A stretch of DNA of 64,000 nt, taken from positions 18,104,001 to 18,168,000 of the forward strand of contig OZ231127.1 of the NCBI GenBank assembly GCA_965153355.1. Direction: 5' to 3'. Of this stretch, positions 54,721 to 64,000 are shown piece by piece. Below the pieces are notes generated by a model, which was given only the letters and a program-made list of their open reading frames with translations, was not told the DNA's origin and did not search any database. Source of the DNA: Flaccisagitta enflata (Eukaryota; Chaetognatha; Sagittoidea; Aphragmophora). Both the position numbers and the translations under genes were made by a program. The stretch's first letter is position 1. Every line of letters begins with the position of its first letter.

Positions 54721-55215
54721 GGGCAGCGGCCCCGAAGGGACACATTGTAGAACACAGGACTTTGTTTGTCCGTCCATTTGTTCGTCCGTTAGTCCCCCCT
54801 TCATCAGACCCTTTCATGCCTCAAATTGGCTTTCAGGCCTCAAATCCAGCCTCAGGTCTCAAATCCAGCCTCCCAGGCCTCAAATCTGGCCTCTCAGGCC
54901 TCAAATCTGGCCTCTCAGGTCTCAAATCTGGCCTCTTAGGCCTCAAACTATTCCTCTCAGGCCTACAAACCAAATTCTCAGGCCTCAAACCTGGCCTCTC
55001 ATGCCTCAAATTAGGCCTCTCAGGCCTCAAATCAGCCATCTAAACCTCAATTTATTGCTCCCAGGCTTCAAATCAGTCCTCTGGCCTTTCAAGCCTTAAT
55101 CCAGCTCTCTCAAGCATGGCGCACTCTCAAGCTTCCAATCGGCATTCTCAGGCCTTATATCAGCCTTCTTAGACCTCAGTTTAGGCTCTTGAATGCCTTC
55201 AGCACAGAGTACTTC
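54721..55215. repeat. GC-hairpin element plus GGCCTCAAAT minisatellite
   Basis: GGGCAGCGGCCCCGAAGGGA, TTGTAGAACACAGGACTTTG, GTCCGTCC, then about 18 units of CAGGCCTCAAATCTGGCCTC (21 bp), most regular at 54870-54960. Confidence 0.85.
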
Positions 55216-56137
55216 GTCCCCCCTTTCTGTATGACATGAGGCTAAAATCTGAACCAGGGCGCGTATTGACACAATTTTTTTTTCTCAAGAAAACCATTTG
55301 GGTAGTATATCACTTTGAGCGAGGTTTCAAGTTTGAAAGAAGTGTGTAACACTGTAAAAACAGCGTGTCAATATTGCAACTTTTTTCAGATTGAGCAATG
55401 GAGATCAATGGGAGTATGGCCGATGGCACCTTACCATCTTCCAAGTTTCAGCCAATCACAGCTTCCCTACTGTTTCTCTGCTGTTCAAGCAGGGTAAAAT
55501 TATGTACAAAAGGGCAATCCAGTACTAAATTTGATCATGACAGTTTGTCTTTAAGATTAAAAAACACCTTGAATCCCCCCTCCGCGGAACTTGAACTTTT
55601 TAAGATGGATAGAGAACAGGGTCATCTTTCATATATATCAGTAAGAAATTCCGCAGTGAGGGGATTCAACCCCAACCATACAAATGTTTCTAAAAAAGCG
55701 CTCCAAAACTGGACAATGTGTGACTATCGTCGCTTAAAATACGTAGTAAGAACCGATTTTTTTACATTTTTTTTTCTCTAGTTTGTTCGCCGTTCCTTCC
55801 TCTTTCGTTTAGTATGTTCAAACACGCAAAACTCTTTCTAGTTTGTCTGTCAGAGGGAATTTACTGAAACATGTTTTTCTGTGAAAATCCTCCACAAAAC
55901 CGCGGTTTATCGATTTAAAAACCATATTACTACGAAAATAAACGCTTGTTTTCCTCGAACAAGGGTGCATTTCTTCCTCATTTTATATCTAGTTTTGGAA
56001 GAAAACAAAAAAAAAAGCGGAAAAAAATCGATTTAAATTTACCCTCTTTCAAAACTTACGACATTCCTTAACTACTCAGTGTTCAGTCAGTCCTCTATAG
56101 CATCTCATCCACTTCTTCAGGTTCAACATCAAATGTC
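55216..56137. other. Unassigned; weak exon-like segment at 55390-55495
   Basis: A segment bounded by CTTTTTTCAG and AAGCAG|GGTAAAA is open in two frames; one reads SNGDQWEYGRWHLTIFQVSA. No family is recognised and the phases cannot be linked to other exons, so it is not called as a gene. Paralogous repeats could explain it. Confidence 0.3.
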
Positions 56138-56236
56138 CTGTGTTCACAGGACTGCCTCTCGGGGCCGCTGCCCTGCCTCCTCACCCACTTACAATCTCAC
56201 TGCAAAGCAAGGCAACGGGTACCGCTGACCACATAT
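56138..56236 (-). repeat. GC-hairpin dispersed element
   Basis: CCTGTGTTCACAGGACTGCC, GGGGCCGCTGCCCTGC and GGCAACGGGTACCGCTGACC. The cleanest minus-strand copy. Confidence 0.8.
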
Positions 56237-56244
56237 TGCCCTTT

Positions 56245-56666
56245 GGCGACCTGTCTCTTTTCTTTCTTTCTTTCTTTCTTTTCTTTTCTTCTTTCTTTCT
56301 TTCTTTCTTTTCTTTTCTTTTCTTTTCTTTCTTTCTTTTTCTTCCCTCTTCCCTTCTTTCCTTTCTATTTTTCCTGTTTTCCTCTCTCCTTCTTTCATTT
56401 TGTCTTTCTTCTCTTTCTTACTTTCATCTATCTTTCTTTCATTCTTTTCTTTTCTTTTTCTTCTTTTCTTTCCATTTCACTGTGTTTCTATTTTCATTGG
56501 ATCTATTTGTTCTATTGGTTTTTCCTTTTTCCTTTTTCCTTTTTCTTTATTTCTTCTTTTTTATCTTTTTTCTTTTCTTTTTCTTTCTTTTCTTCTTTTC
56601 TTTCTTTTTCTTTTCTTTCTTTTTCTTCTTTTCTTTCTTTTTCTTTCTTTCTTTCTTTTTTTTTCT

Positions 56667-56734
<68 letters not shown>

Positions 56735-56868
56735 TTCTTTTCCTTTTCTTTTTTCCTTTCTTTTATCTTTTTTTTGTCTTCTTCTTTCTTTCTTTCTTTC
56801 TTTCTTTCTTTTCTTTTTCTTTCTTTCTTCTTCTTTCTCTTTCTTTCTTTTTCTTTTCTTTTCTAATC
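56245..56868. repeat. (CTTT)n pyrimidine tract
   Basis: About 620 bp, with a pure TTTC run at 56664-56735. The long Phe/Leu/Ser and Lys/Glu/Arg frames are artefacts. Confidence 0.95.
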
Positions 56869-56869
56869 T

Positions 56870-57769
56870 TAATAATACCAAGCCCAGTTATCAAATGCAA
56901 GGCTCCGCCTCTGTCCAGTAACGTTGCTGATGTCAAATGTTGTTTTCGTTTTGTCGCTTTTTTGGCAGAGCAAAAAATCCACCTGACCCATGCTCACCGT
57001 AAATAACAGATTTGCATAGAAAATGAAAATATGGAAAATCCAAAAACATGCGACGCTAGCAAATTACTATATCTCGCGTCGTATGTTTTTAAAAATGCAA
57101 AAAGTTTGTCCATTTTACAGATTTGTTATTTACGAGCCAAAAAATCTTTTTTTCGAAAATGCTTTTTTGCAACGTTTTTTAGAATCCAGGGAGAGAAATC
57201 GATACTTAAAATTGGCCTAGAACCATAAAAATTGACATGCAAATTTCAAAGCTTAATTCCGACGGGAAGTATCTTAAAACAAAAATAATAAACTTCCTTC
57301 TGCGTTTTTTAGAATTTCTTTTGTCACCCGACCACCCTCAGGTGATAAAGGCTTAGAGTGACAAAACAGTAAAAATCATGGTGGAAAAAAATGTCACAGT
57401 CAGTTATCATCATTATAACGACATTTGGTAGAAAAAAATGATCTGAGTTCCATAACTGTATCGGAGACAAAAAAAGGAAAATGATCGCATAAAATTATTC
57501 TCATGCACAATTTACTCGTTCACCGGCTTTCCTCGTTATATAGACTGTTTTCCATGCAGTGAAATGTCCAACTGCGGACCATTTCTTAATGTGGGAATGG
57601 TGTGAGGCTCCAAGAAGCATATACGACCATTTTTTTGGTACATAGTGGACTTTTCGATGCAAAAATTTGATCCAAAAGTGACCGAAAAAAGTTTTTTTCT
57701 CGACCTTGCTGTAAGTCTTACATACAAAATAATCTCTTAGTCTTGACTAACCCGTTACCATCCCAACAG
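56870..57769. other. No repeat or gene seen
   Basis: AT-rich. If 57770 is an internal exon, this is intron. Confidence 0.4.
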
Positions 57770-57888
57770 ATATTCAAAGACCAGACCAGGACTCCCGGGT
57801 ATCCCGTCAAGTCGGAATTCGAAGACATTTCATTGCGTCAAAGGAGCAAAACATTTACGGCAAATACGGAATATGTTTATCAAAACAG
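57770..57888 (+). CDS. Internal exon of an unidentified gene
   Basis: Strong acceptor: branch-point-like TTGACTAAC, then CCATCCCAACAG|ATA. Donor AAACAG|GTAATT. In the phase that fits the next exon it encodes IFKDQTRTPGYPVKSEFED then ISLRQRSKTFTANTEYVYQN, hydrophilic with no hydrophobic segment. A second phase is also open, so the reading frame rests on compatibility with 60868. I do not recognise the protein. Confidence 0.5.
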
Positions 57889-57917
57889 GTAATTTTGTGT
57901 CTGTCATTGCCTATGTT

Positions 57918-58148
57918 CAAACAAGGCCAAGTAGGCTAACTATGGGTCCTCTGTGAATGGACGTCTTTTATGAATGAATGAATTAATCAATGAACGAATG
58001 AATGAATGAATGAATGATCTCATGTATGAGAGAGTGATGCTTTTCTGATGAAAAAGCTTCTGATTTTATGCAACAAACGTTTGCGTGACATACAGACCAA
58101 CCAACCAACAGACAGACATGACCTCCTATAGGACGCATCTAAAAAGCG
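57918..58148 (+). mobile_element. Helentron-like short element, variant
   Basis: AACAAGGCCAAGTAGGCTAA as in 37633, a GAATGAATGAATG insertion (57970-58015), GCGTGACATACAGACCAACC with GACAGACA block, and an end CCTATAGGACGCATCTAAAA whose left stem arm is missing. Confidence 0.65.
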
Positions 58149-58242
58149 GATGCAAACCTTTTTTTTTTAACAGTAACAGAATAGAATGCATGGAAGTCCA
58201 GAAGGACATCGCTCAAACAAACAAAAACTGATTAAGAATGAA

Positions 58243-58392
58243 ACAAGGCCGGATACACGGCCAATACCAGTTGCGGACGGGTGGGCAGTGGCGGAAATGC
58301 GCGTTTTCACACTTTTCGACTCGTGATCACGGACGGACGGACGGACGGACAAAGGCTCTTATAGAGTTGCGTGTCCGCAACTAAAAAAAAAT
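58243..58392 (+). mobile_element. Helentron-like short element, GTTGCG subfamily
   Basis: AACAAGGCCGGATACACGGC, CAGTTGCGGACGGGTGGGCA, a perfect ACGG run (58332-58352), AAAGGCTCTTATAG, and the perfect hairpin AGTTGCG-TGTC-CGCAACT followed by AAAAAAA. The 5' word GTTGCGGAC is the exact complement of GTCCGCAAC at the 3' end (9 bp). Confidence 0.85.
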
Positions 58393-58551
58393 AATGGAAA
58401 TAAAAACTAGGCAAAATCAAAATGATCATAAATGGCACGGTAACAAGCCGTGTTACATGCAGTTTTTGCTATCCCATATCTTACTTTGTTTCCCCATGTT
58501 CGTTTTATTTCGTCCATCTACACTTAATCTATTTGACTTCAAGTTTAAGCT

Positions 58552-59152
58552 CAGCCCTCTTAAAAATGTTTTCCTTCCGAGTAGCATGATATTGCCCTTC
58601 AAGTCTTCCGACATGAAAAATCCAAACTCCAAAACTTAAAAGAAACCCCAATCTTTTGCTTTTATTGACTGACACAAACAAAGCAGAAAACTATCCTTAC
58701 TTACCTGACTGTCTGAAACAAAAAATGTATCCCTTACTGAGTAGGGGGCCTCCAGTCACAAAAAAAAAAATTATGATGCCAATAATTTGCATATATAAAA
58801 GGATCAAATCCTGGGTCCATTTTTTCTTTCTTTTGTTCTTTTTCTTTTTTTTTTCTTCCCTATTTCTGCTTCTGATTTTTCTTCCTATTCTACTTCTTCC
58901 TCCTCAGGCTTCTTTGTCCCTTCTAAAACCTTCCCACTCACCCCCTTCCCTTCCAAGCACATTCTTTTTTTTTTTCCTCCGCTTTTTTCTTTTTTTCTTC
59001 TTTCCTTCTTTCTTCTCTTTCTCCTTCTTCTTTTCTTTTCCTTTTTCTTCTTCCTCTTTTTCTTCTTCCTCCTCTTCTGCCCAAACCTTCCGACACATCC
59101 CCTCCTCTTCCGAGTAGCGGCGCTAACCGCTACTCCACTTTTTAGAGGGCTG
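58552..59152 (+). mobile_element. TIR element copy 1, 601 bp
   Basis: Ends are CAGCCCTCTTAAAAATG and the inverse of CAGCCCTCTAAAAAGTG. A subterminal hairpin GAGTAGCGG-CGCTAA-CCGCTACTC lies at 59112-59135, and TTCCGAGTAGC occurs near both ends. The interior is a unique 200-bp segment and a pyrimidine-rich tract, with no transposase. Target-site duplication not evident. hAT-like or another CAG-ended family is possible. Confidence 0.75.
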
Positions 59153-59192
59153 CACGCACACACACAATAAATAAACAAACGGGCACACACAG

Positions 59193-59202
59193 TCTCACAC
59201 AG

Positions 59203-59285
<83 letters not shown>
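59193..59285. repeat. (CA)n microsatellite
   Basis: Pure CA run after a CACACAGT-rich leader; it starts 40 bp beyond the TIR element. Confidence 0.95.
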
Positions 59286-59290
<5 letters not shown>

Positions 59291-59412
59291 AGTAACACTA
59301 ATTTTGATATCTGTCTGTGTGCAATTCCTTTTTTATTCATTTCCAACATCAAATCAAATTCTCCAAATTCTTGGGTTTAATTTCATTTGTCTCTTTGTTT
59401 CATATTTCACTT

Positions 59413-59650
59413 TTTAGATGCGGACACGCAACTCTATAAGAGGCTTTGTCCGTCTCTCCGTCGGTCTGTTTGTCCGTCCGTCGGTCCGTCATGGTCATCA
59501 AGTTGAAAAGTGGGAAACCGAGCGTTTTTCATACTTTTCGTGTATATTTGAGTGTTGGGGTGGGTTGGGGTGTGGATGGGGGTAGGAGGCTCCTGCCCAC
59601 CCATCTGCAACGATATTGTGACCCCGCATCACTTGTTCTCCTGATATTCC
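59413..59650 (-). mobile_element. Helentron-like short element
   Basis: TTAGATGCGGACACGCAACT is the inverse of a hairpin whose arms differ at one pair; then CTATAAGAGGCTTTG, GTCCGTCTCTCCGTCGGTCT block, GGAAACCGAGCGTTTTTCAT, CCTGCCCACCCATCTGCAAC and ATTGTGACCCCGC. The mixed stem (GATGCG against GTTGCG) suggests a transition between subfamilies. Confidence 0.75.
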
Positions 59651-60108
59651 AGGGCGCCCTAATTGAAATGAAAAAAAAAACCATCATTTCCAGCACTATC
59701 TAGCCAAAAAGTTTGAGAACACCTGTATAAAAGTATTATCTTTGCAGTGCAGTACTGCTCCTTAATGAATAGAGTAATTGGTTGTATTTGAAAGAATCTT
59801 AATAAGTTCAAAATAGGACTAATTAAGTTTATCAAAGCATTTTAGGTGTCCTCATTTAAAAGCAAGATGGCACAACCATTTTCATTGCCATCAAATTGAC
59901 CGCCATTTACTTTTCTATACCAACCATAACGATAACTACCATTGAGAGCATCGTACTATCTAGGGCAAAAGTATACAGACAAAATCAGATATGATTGATA
60001 TATTCAATACATAATAAAAAATAAAATGCTGAAATGCGTTCAATATTTCACAGATGGCGGCATTTGAACAGAAACTTTATACAATGTATCCATTTATAGT
60101 AGAGACAT
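59651..60108. other. No feature seen
   Basis: AT-rich single-copy-looking sequence. Confidence 0.5.
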
Positions 60109-60501
60109 CAGCCCTCTTAAAAATGTTTTCCTTCCGAGTAGCATGATATTGCCCTTCAAGTCTTCCGACATGAAAAATCCAACTCCAAAATTTAAAAGAA
60201 ACCCCAATCTTTTGCTTTTATTGACTGACACAAACAAAGCAGAAAACTATCCTTACTTACCTGACTGTCTGAAACAAAAAAATGTATCCCTTACTGAGAA
60301 ATCTAGTCACAAAAAAAAAATTATGATGCCTACAATTGCATATATAAAAGGATCAAACTCTGTCCATTTTTTCTTTCTTTTGTTCTTTTTCTTTTTTTTT
60401 CTTCCCTATTTCTGCTTCTTCTGATTTTTCTTCCTATTCTACTTCTTCCTCCTCAGGCTTCTCTGTCCCTTCCAAAACCTTCCCACTCACCCCCTTCCCT
60501 T

Positions 60502-60586
<85 letters not shown>

Positions 60587-60794
60587 TTCTCTCTCTCTCT
60601 CTTTCTTTTCCTTCACATTCTTTTTTTCCTCCGCTTTTTCTTTTTCTTCTTCTTTCCCTTCTTCTTCTCTTTCTCCTTTTTCTTACTCACACCCTTTTTC
60701 CATTCCTTTTCTTCCCCGCCCGAAACCTTCCGACACATCCTCTTCTTCCGAGCAGCGGCAGGCGCTACCCGCTACTCCACTTTTAAGAGGGCTG
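60109..60794 (+). mobile_element. TIR element copy 2, 686 bp
   Basis: Same ends and order as 58552-59152; near-identical over the first 200 bp. It carries an extra (CT)n tract at about 60508-60600 inside the pyrimidine-rich part, and the subterminal hairpin (GAGCAGCGG/CCGCTACTC) has one mismatch. Confidence 0.8.
60508..60602. repeat. (CT)n inside TIR element copy 2
   Basis: CT run present in this copy and absent at the matching place in copy 1 (about 58955). Confidence 0.9.
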
Positions 60795-60867
60795 AAGCTC
60801 AGCATACTCATTCTCATCGTGATTTGATTGTTTCGCTTTCCCCCCCCCCCCAACTTCTATTCTTTAG

Positions 60868-60991
60868 ATTTCCTCCTATCCACATGACCGACACGGCTTC
60901 AGACTCTCATGGCCTTCCGTACATAGCAAAGAGCGGAGCGCGGCTTCCAAAGAATGGTGGATCTGTTGATGATCATTCTAATGTTCAGCAG
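60868..60991 (+). CDS. Internal exon of an unidentified gene
   Basis: Pyrimidine-rich acceptor (run of C, then AACTTCTATTCTTTAG|A) and donor CAGCAG|GTACAC. It joins in phase with 57770-57888 (2 + 1 nt) and encodes FPPIHMTDTASDSHGLPYIA then KSGARLPKNGGSVDDHSNVQ, polar and probably disordered or a cytoplasmic tail. Read through, it would stop after VHKK, so it could also be a terminal exon. Family not recognised. Confidence 0.5.
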
Positions 60992-61084
60992 GTACACAAA
61001 AAATAAGCAAGGTCAGATACATGACCATCGCCGACTGGAACAAGTTTTTTTTTAAATCTGGGATTTCCTCTGTCTAGCTGGCCT

Positions 61085-61300
61085 TATTGGGCAGCAGCCC
61101 CAAAGGGGCCGAAGTCAGGGGGACTTTTGTTCGTCCTTCCGTCAGACCGTCCTTCCGTCCCTTTGTCCCCCCCCTAGGCCCTCACAGGCCTGAAATCTGC
61201 CCTCTGGCCTCTCAGGTCTGAGACAGCAGATTCAAGGCCTGAAAAATCCTGGGAGGCGGACGGGTGGAAGGACTGACATAAGGACGGACAAACTAACAAG
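61085..61300 (+). repeat. GC-hairpin element plus short minisatellite
   Basis: GGGCAGCAGCCCCAAAGGGG with CCGAAGTC, GTCCGTCC-like words, then a few CAGGCCTGAAATC units and a GGACGGGTGGAAGGAC end. Confidence 0.65.
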
Positions 61301-61597
61301 ATTTGTGTCATGTCGACAATGACATTGATAAAGGACTCTTGGAAATTGTAAACTGAGCTAAGTTCTAGATGTACCTATATTGCCCTAAATGTTTTTTTAG
61401 TGATAAAAAAAAATATCCAACAATGTAAGAAAACAATGTATGAAACAAAATAAAAAATTCAATACAAGAAGTTTCTCGTGGTATTATCTAATGAAATAAG
61501 TAAAAATACTACCGAAAGCACACCATTTACAAGGAGACAAAGGGAACTGCACAGACTGTGGAAAAGTAATCGATGATGAACAAGCAAATAAATTGTT

Positions 61598-61778
61598 AAA
61601 CAAGGCCGAATACACGGCTACCCAAGTTGCGTGCGAATGAGCAAGGAGAGAAATAAAAAAAAGATACTAATAAAATATTTTAAAATCGCCTGCAACGCTG
61701 GAAAAGATAGTAGCATTATCTGAACTGACTGATGGATATAATTGTTTATAGAGTCACGCCGCATAATGCGACTAAAAT
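61598..61778 (+). mobile_element. Helentron-like short element, decayed
   Basis: AACAAGGCCGAATACACGGC, CCAAGTTGCGTGCGAATGAG, GAACTGACTGATGG and TTATAGAGTCACGCC with GCATAATGCGACTAAAA. Recognisable order but imperfect hairpin. Confidence 0.65.
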
Positions 61779-63063
61779 ATCCAAGGAAAAGACAATGAGT
61801 AAAATAGTAGATTGAACAGACGATATGGCGCACGGAAGACGAATGAAGCGCTTGTGTGAGCACATTGATCATAAACTATCAAATGATGCTAATTTCATGA
61901 TATTGAAAGAACATGGACATTTGCGTATTTCCGTGCACACACATTTTATATATTTTTTTTATGAAACATTATGCTTAAAATCAAATTTACTACAACTCTC
62001 TCACAGTATAGTCTTTAAGATTGTCTCTCGTTTGGCTGCTGCTAGGGAGCGCATTCATGTGTGACAACCCTTAGCAACCGCTAAACGAGCGACATTCTTA
62101 CAGAACATACTGTGGGAAAATTGTAAAAAATTTGATTTTAAAAAATGTTCCTCAAAAAAATTGTAAATATTGATACTTTAGCGTGAATATATGAAATAAA
62201 CATGGCAACCAGCTATCATGCAATAAAGCATCCTTTATATAAGTCTATGTTTTCAATATCACTCCCTTGGCTTCATTTGTTTTTCTACAATGCTTGCCCC
62301 CGTTATCTCAAGTCTAGACGAGATCTACTGTAAGCAAAAGGAGATTTTATAATGTGACGAACATGAATTCTGCTCTCTTGGAAGTTGAATTGTTTTAGTT
62401 ATGACATGTGCAACAAAAAAAGAAAAATATAGTTCAGAAGATTACTTGTCAAAAGATTGCAAAAGTTACTTTATTTCTGTACAATATATGCTTCAACTCA
62501 TATACATACCAATCCAATTTTAGGGTATAACCCCTAACTTTTTGGTTTAAGAACTTATTATCAGAAACCCTTGGATTAGTATTTTTATACAGATATGAAG
62601 ACTCTTGTTTTAACTTTAAAAAATTTTAAAAAATATATCAAATATTAAAAGGGGCTTATGTTGTTTGGAAAAAAGTAGGACAAGCTTTGCGACCTGAACA
62701 TCTGGCGGCGGATATAATATTTTGCGTGCTGAATTTCCGCTATTTTTGCAGAGGTATTCGCGACGGCGCAGGTCAGAGTGAATTTTTAATGCGCAAAAAA
62801 GCGACGTAACAACGGTGACATGACGCGTTGCTGGAGCGGAATGCTGAGCTGCCGATGATAACTGAACTGTATAGTATCAAATTGAAGATAGAAAAGAAAA
62901 GAAGAAAAGAAGAAGAAGAGAAGAAAGAAGAAGAAAAGGAAATAGAAAAAGGAAGGGAAAAGTAGAAAGAAAGAAGAAAGAAAGAAGGAAAAGAAGAAGG
63001 GAAGAAGAAGAAGAAGAAGAAAGAGAGAAGAAGAAGAAGAAGAAGAAATAAAGGAGGATCTAC
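61779..63063. other. No gene; GAA-rich intron-like end
   Basis: CCCCGTTATCTCAAGTCTAG at 62283 is the third copy of the word at 41485. From 62880 to 63050 the plus strand is GAA/AAG-rich, which would be a pyrimidine-rich stretch just inside an intron of the minus-strand gene. Confidence 0.5.
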
Positions 63064-64000
63064 TTCGGGAAGTTGAGCTGAAGCTGCCGCGGACGTCTGC
63101 GGATCTCTTTTCTCCTCCTCCTGCATCCTTCGCGCAAACGCCTCGTCAGCTGCCTCTTGCTCCTTCTTCCTTCTCCTCACGTCGTTCACGTCGTCCAATG
63201 CCAGTTGATCAAATTTCAATCCATCCGCTGCCGTCGACGAGATGATTGGCGCCGTCGCGGTCACTTCTTTCTCGAAGATCACTTCCGGCGCTGAAGGAGG
63301 AATGACGGCAGATGGAGGATGTTGAGGATGAGGAAACGATTGAGGCTGAGAGTTAGACGATGTCTTCTCTCCTTCTCTCTCTCCTTCCTTCACTTCAACA
63401 CTTGACACCTGCTGCTTCACACGAGTTTGATTTGGATGATGAGGTTGAGGATCGGATGATTTGTTGGATTGCCCCTGTGATGTAGGGATCGGCTGTGGCT
63501 GCTTCTTTGGCACCTGTGACGAATGCACCGGCGCCGCTTCCTGCTGCATCACTGCAACACCTACTCTGTTGACAAACTTCCAACTTCTCATCTGCTCGGA
63601 CCATTGATTGGCCCTCGCCTCCTCCTCTTCCTTCATTTTGTTGAGTCGCAAACACATTTGTCGATATTGCTCCTCTTCTTCCGGTGATTTGTTGCTCTGC
63701 TGACATTTTATTGGGAAAGCGACCATCCTTTCAGACGTGTCTGTCGCCGTCACCATTGTCGTTGCTGAAGCATCAACATCACCTCCATCCAACATGCGGA
63801 TCCTTTGCTCCGCTAGCTGCCGTTGACGAAGTTGCTCGGCTTCCGTGGAATTCATACCGCCGACAGAGAGAGGGTTTAACGCAGGAGGATGAACGACTGT
63901 AGCTAAGCTGAAGGCAGTATTCTGTTGCTGCAACTGGTGTTGGTGAATCTGCCGCTGCCGCTGAAGACTTGCTTGCTGTTGCAGCTGCCGCTGCTTCTCC
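63064..64000 (-). CDS. Exon of a Q-rich coiled-coil protein, runs off the edge
   Basis: Open on the minus strand from the window edge to a likely donor CCCGAA|GTAGAT at 63063. It starts inside a Gln-rich segment (QRQLQQQASLQRQRQIHQHQ) and continues with charged helices (EAEQLRQRQLAEQRIRML; EEEEQYRQMCLRLNKMKEEE) and a Pro/Gln/Ser-rich linker. Near the end, FDQLALDDVNDVRRRKKEQE leads into DEAFARRMQEEE, resembling a ubiquitin-interacting-type helix. Beyond 63063 the open frame is only translated GAA repeat. The composition fits a nuclear or adaptor protein, but I cannot name it. The start lies outside the window. Confidence 0.65.

Noticed and set aside
55390-55495. Exon of a host gene
   Set aside because: Two frames are open, the donor is weak, and no phase link or family could be found; mentioned only in the interval note.
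56140-57006. 288-residue hydrophobic frame
   Set aside because: CTTT repeat translation; not a membrane protein.
61825-62064. 79-residue frame starting MAHGRRMKRL
   Set aside because: No splice or motif support; length is within chance expectation for this composition.

Overview
The window looks like nuclear DNA from an animal, probably a marine or aquatic invertebrate; I cannot name the species. Three things point to this: (1) a multi-exon class A peptide-type GPCR gene with GT-AG introns; (2) a Ngaro-like (DIRS-superfamily) retroelement with spliceosomal introns in its gag; (3) an extreme load of microsatellites, minisatellites and short non-autonomous elements. There is no bacterial-style gene layout, rRNA, CRISPR array or intact tRNA. 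Only about 7 kb can be argued to be coding; most long open frames are microsatellite translations and are left out.

Layout. 1-16 kb: low-complexity tracts, a 20-bp GTTGACAC minisatellite in two arrays, GC-hairpin elements, a 119-bp tandem array (9.2-10.0 kb), a 13-bp minisatellite, and 165-175-bp AT-rich repeats (14.5-15.1 kb). 16.0-20.8 kb: a 71-bp satellite of about 68 copies. 20.8-28 kb: more microsatellites, a (TTC)n block, and minisatellites of GGCCTCAAAT type. 28.05-32.43 kb, plus strand: the GPCR gene in eight exons, with a 25-bp tandem duplication that breaks the reading frame in intracellular loop 3. 33.9-34.9 kb: a foldback element. 36.8 kb: a probable first exon encoding a membrane anchor. 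37-44 kb: repeats, including a pogo-like MITE nested in a long inverted repeat with a tRNA-like Pol III promoter nearby. 44.25-49.54 kb, minus strand: the retroelement, with a three-exon gag (CCHC knuckle) and a pol carrying RT, RNase H and an SGNH-hydrolase segment. Pol is interrupted by a 26-bp AT-rich insert just after the catalytic WIDD motif, and no tyrosine recombinase is visible. 49.9-54.2 kb: a diverged inverted pair. 57.77 and 60.87 kb: two phase-compatible exons of an unidentified plus-strand gene, with two copies of a 0.6-kb TIR element between and around them. 63.06-64.0 kb, minus strand: an exon of a Q-rich coiled-coil protein running off the right edge.

The most interesting unifying signal is a dispersed element family with at least 20 copies. 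It has an ACGG/ACCG-type tetranucleotide block and ends in a short hairpin followed by CTAA or CTAG. Several subfamilies differ in stem sequence, but both stem arms change together and a matching word sits near the 5' end. This resembles Helentron-associated (DINE-1/pearl-like) non-autonomous elements and suggests subfamily-specific recognition by transposases encoded elsewhere.
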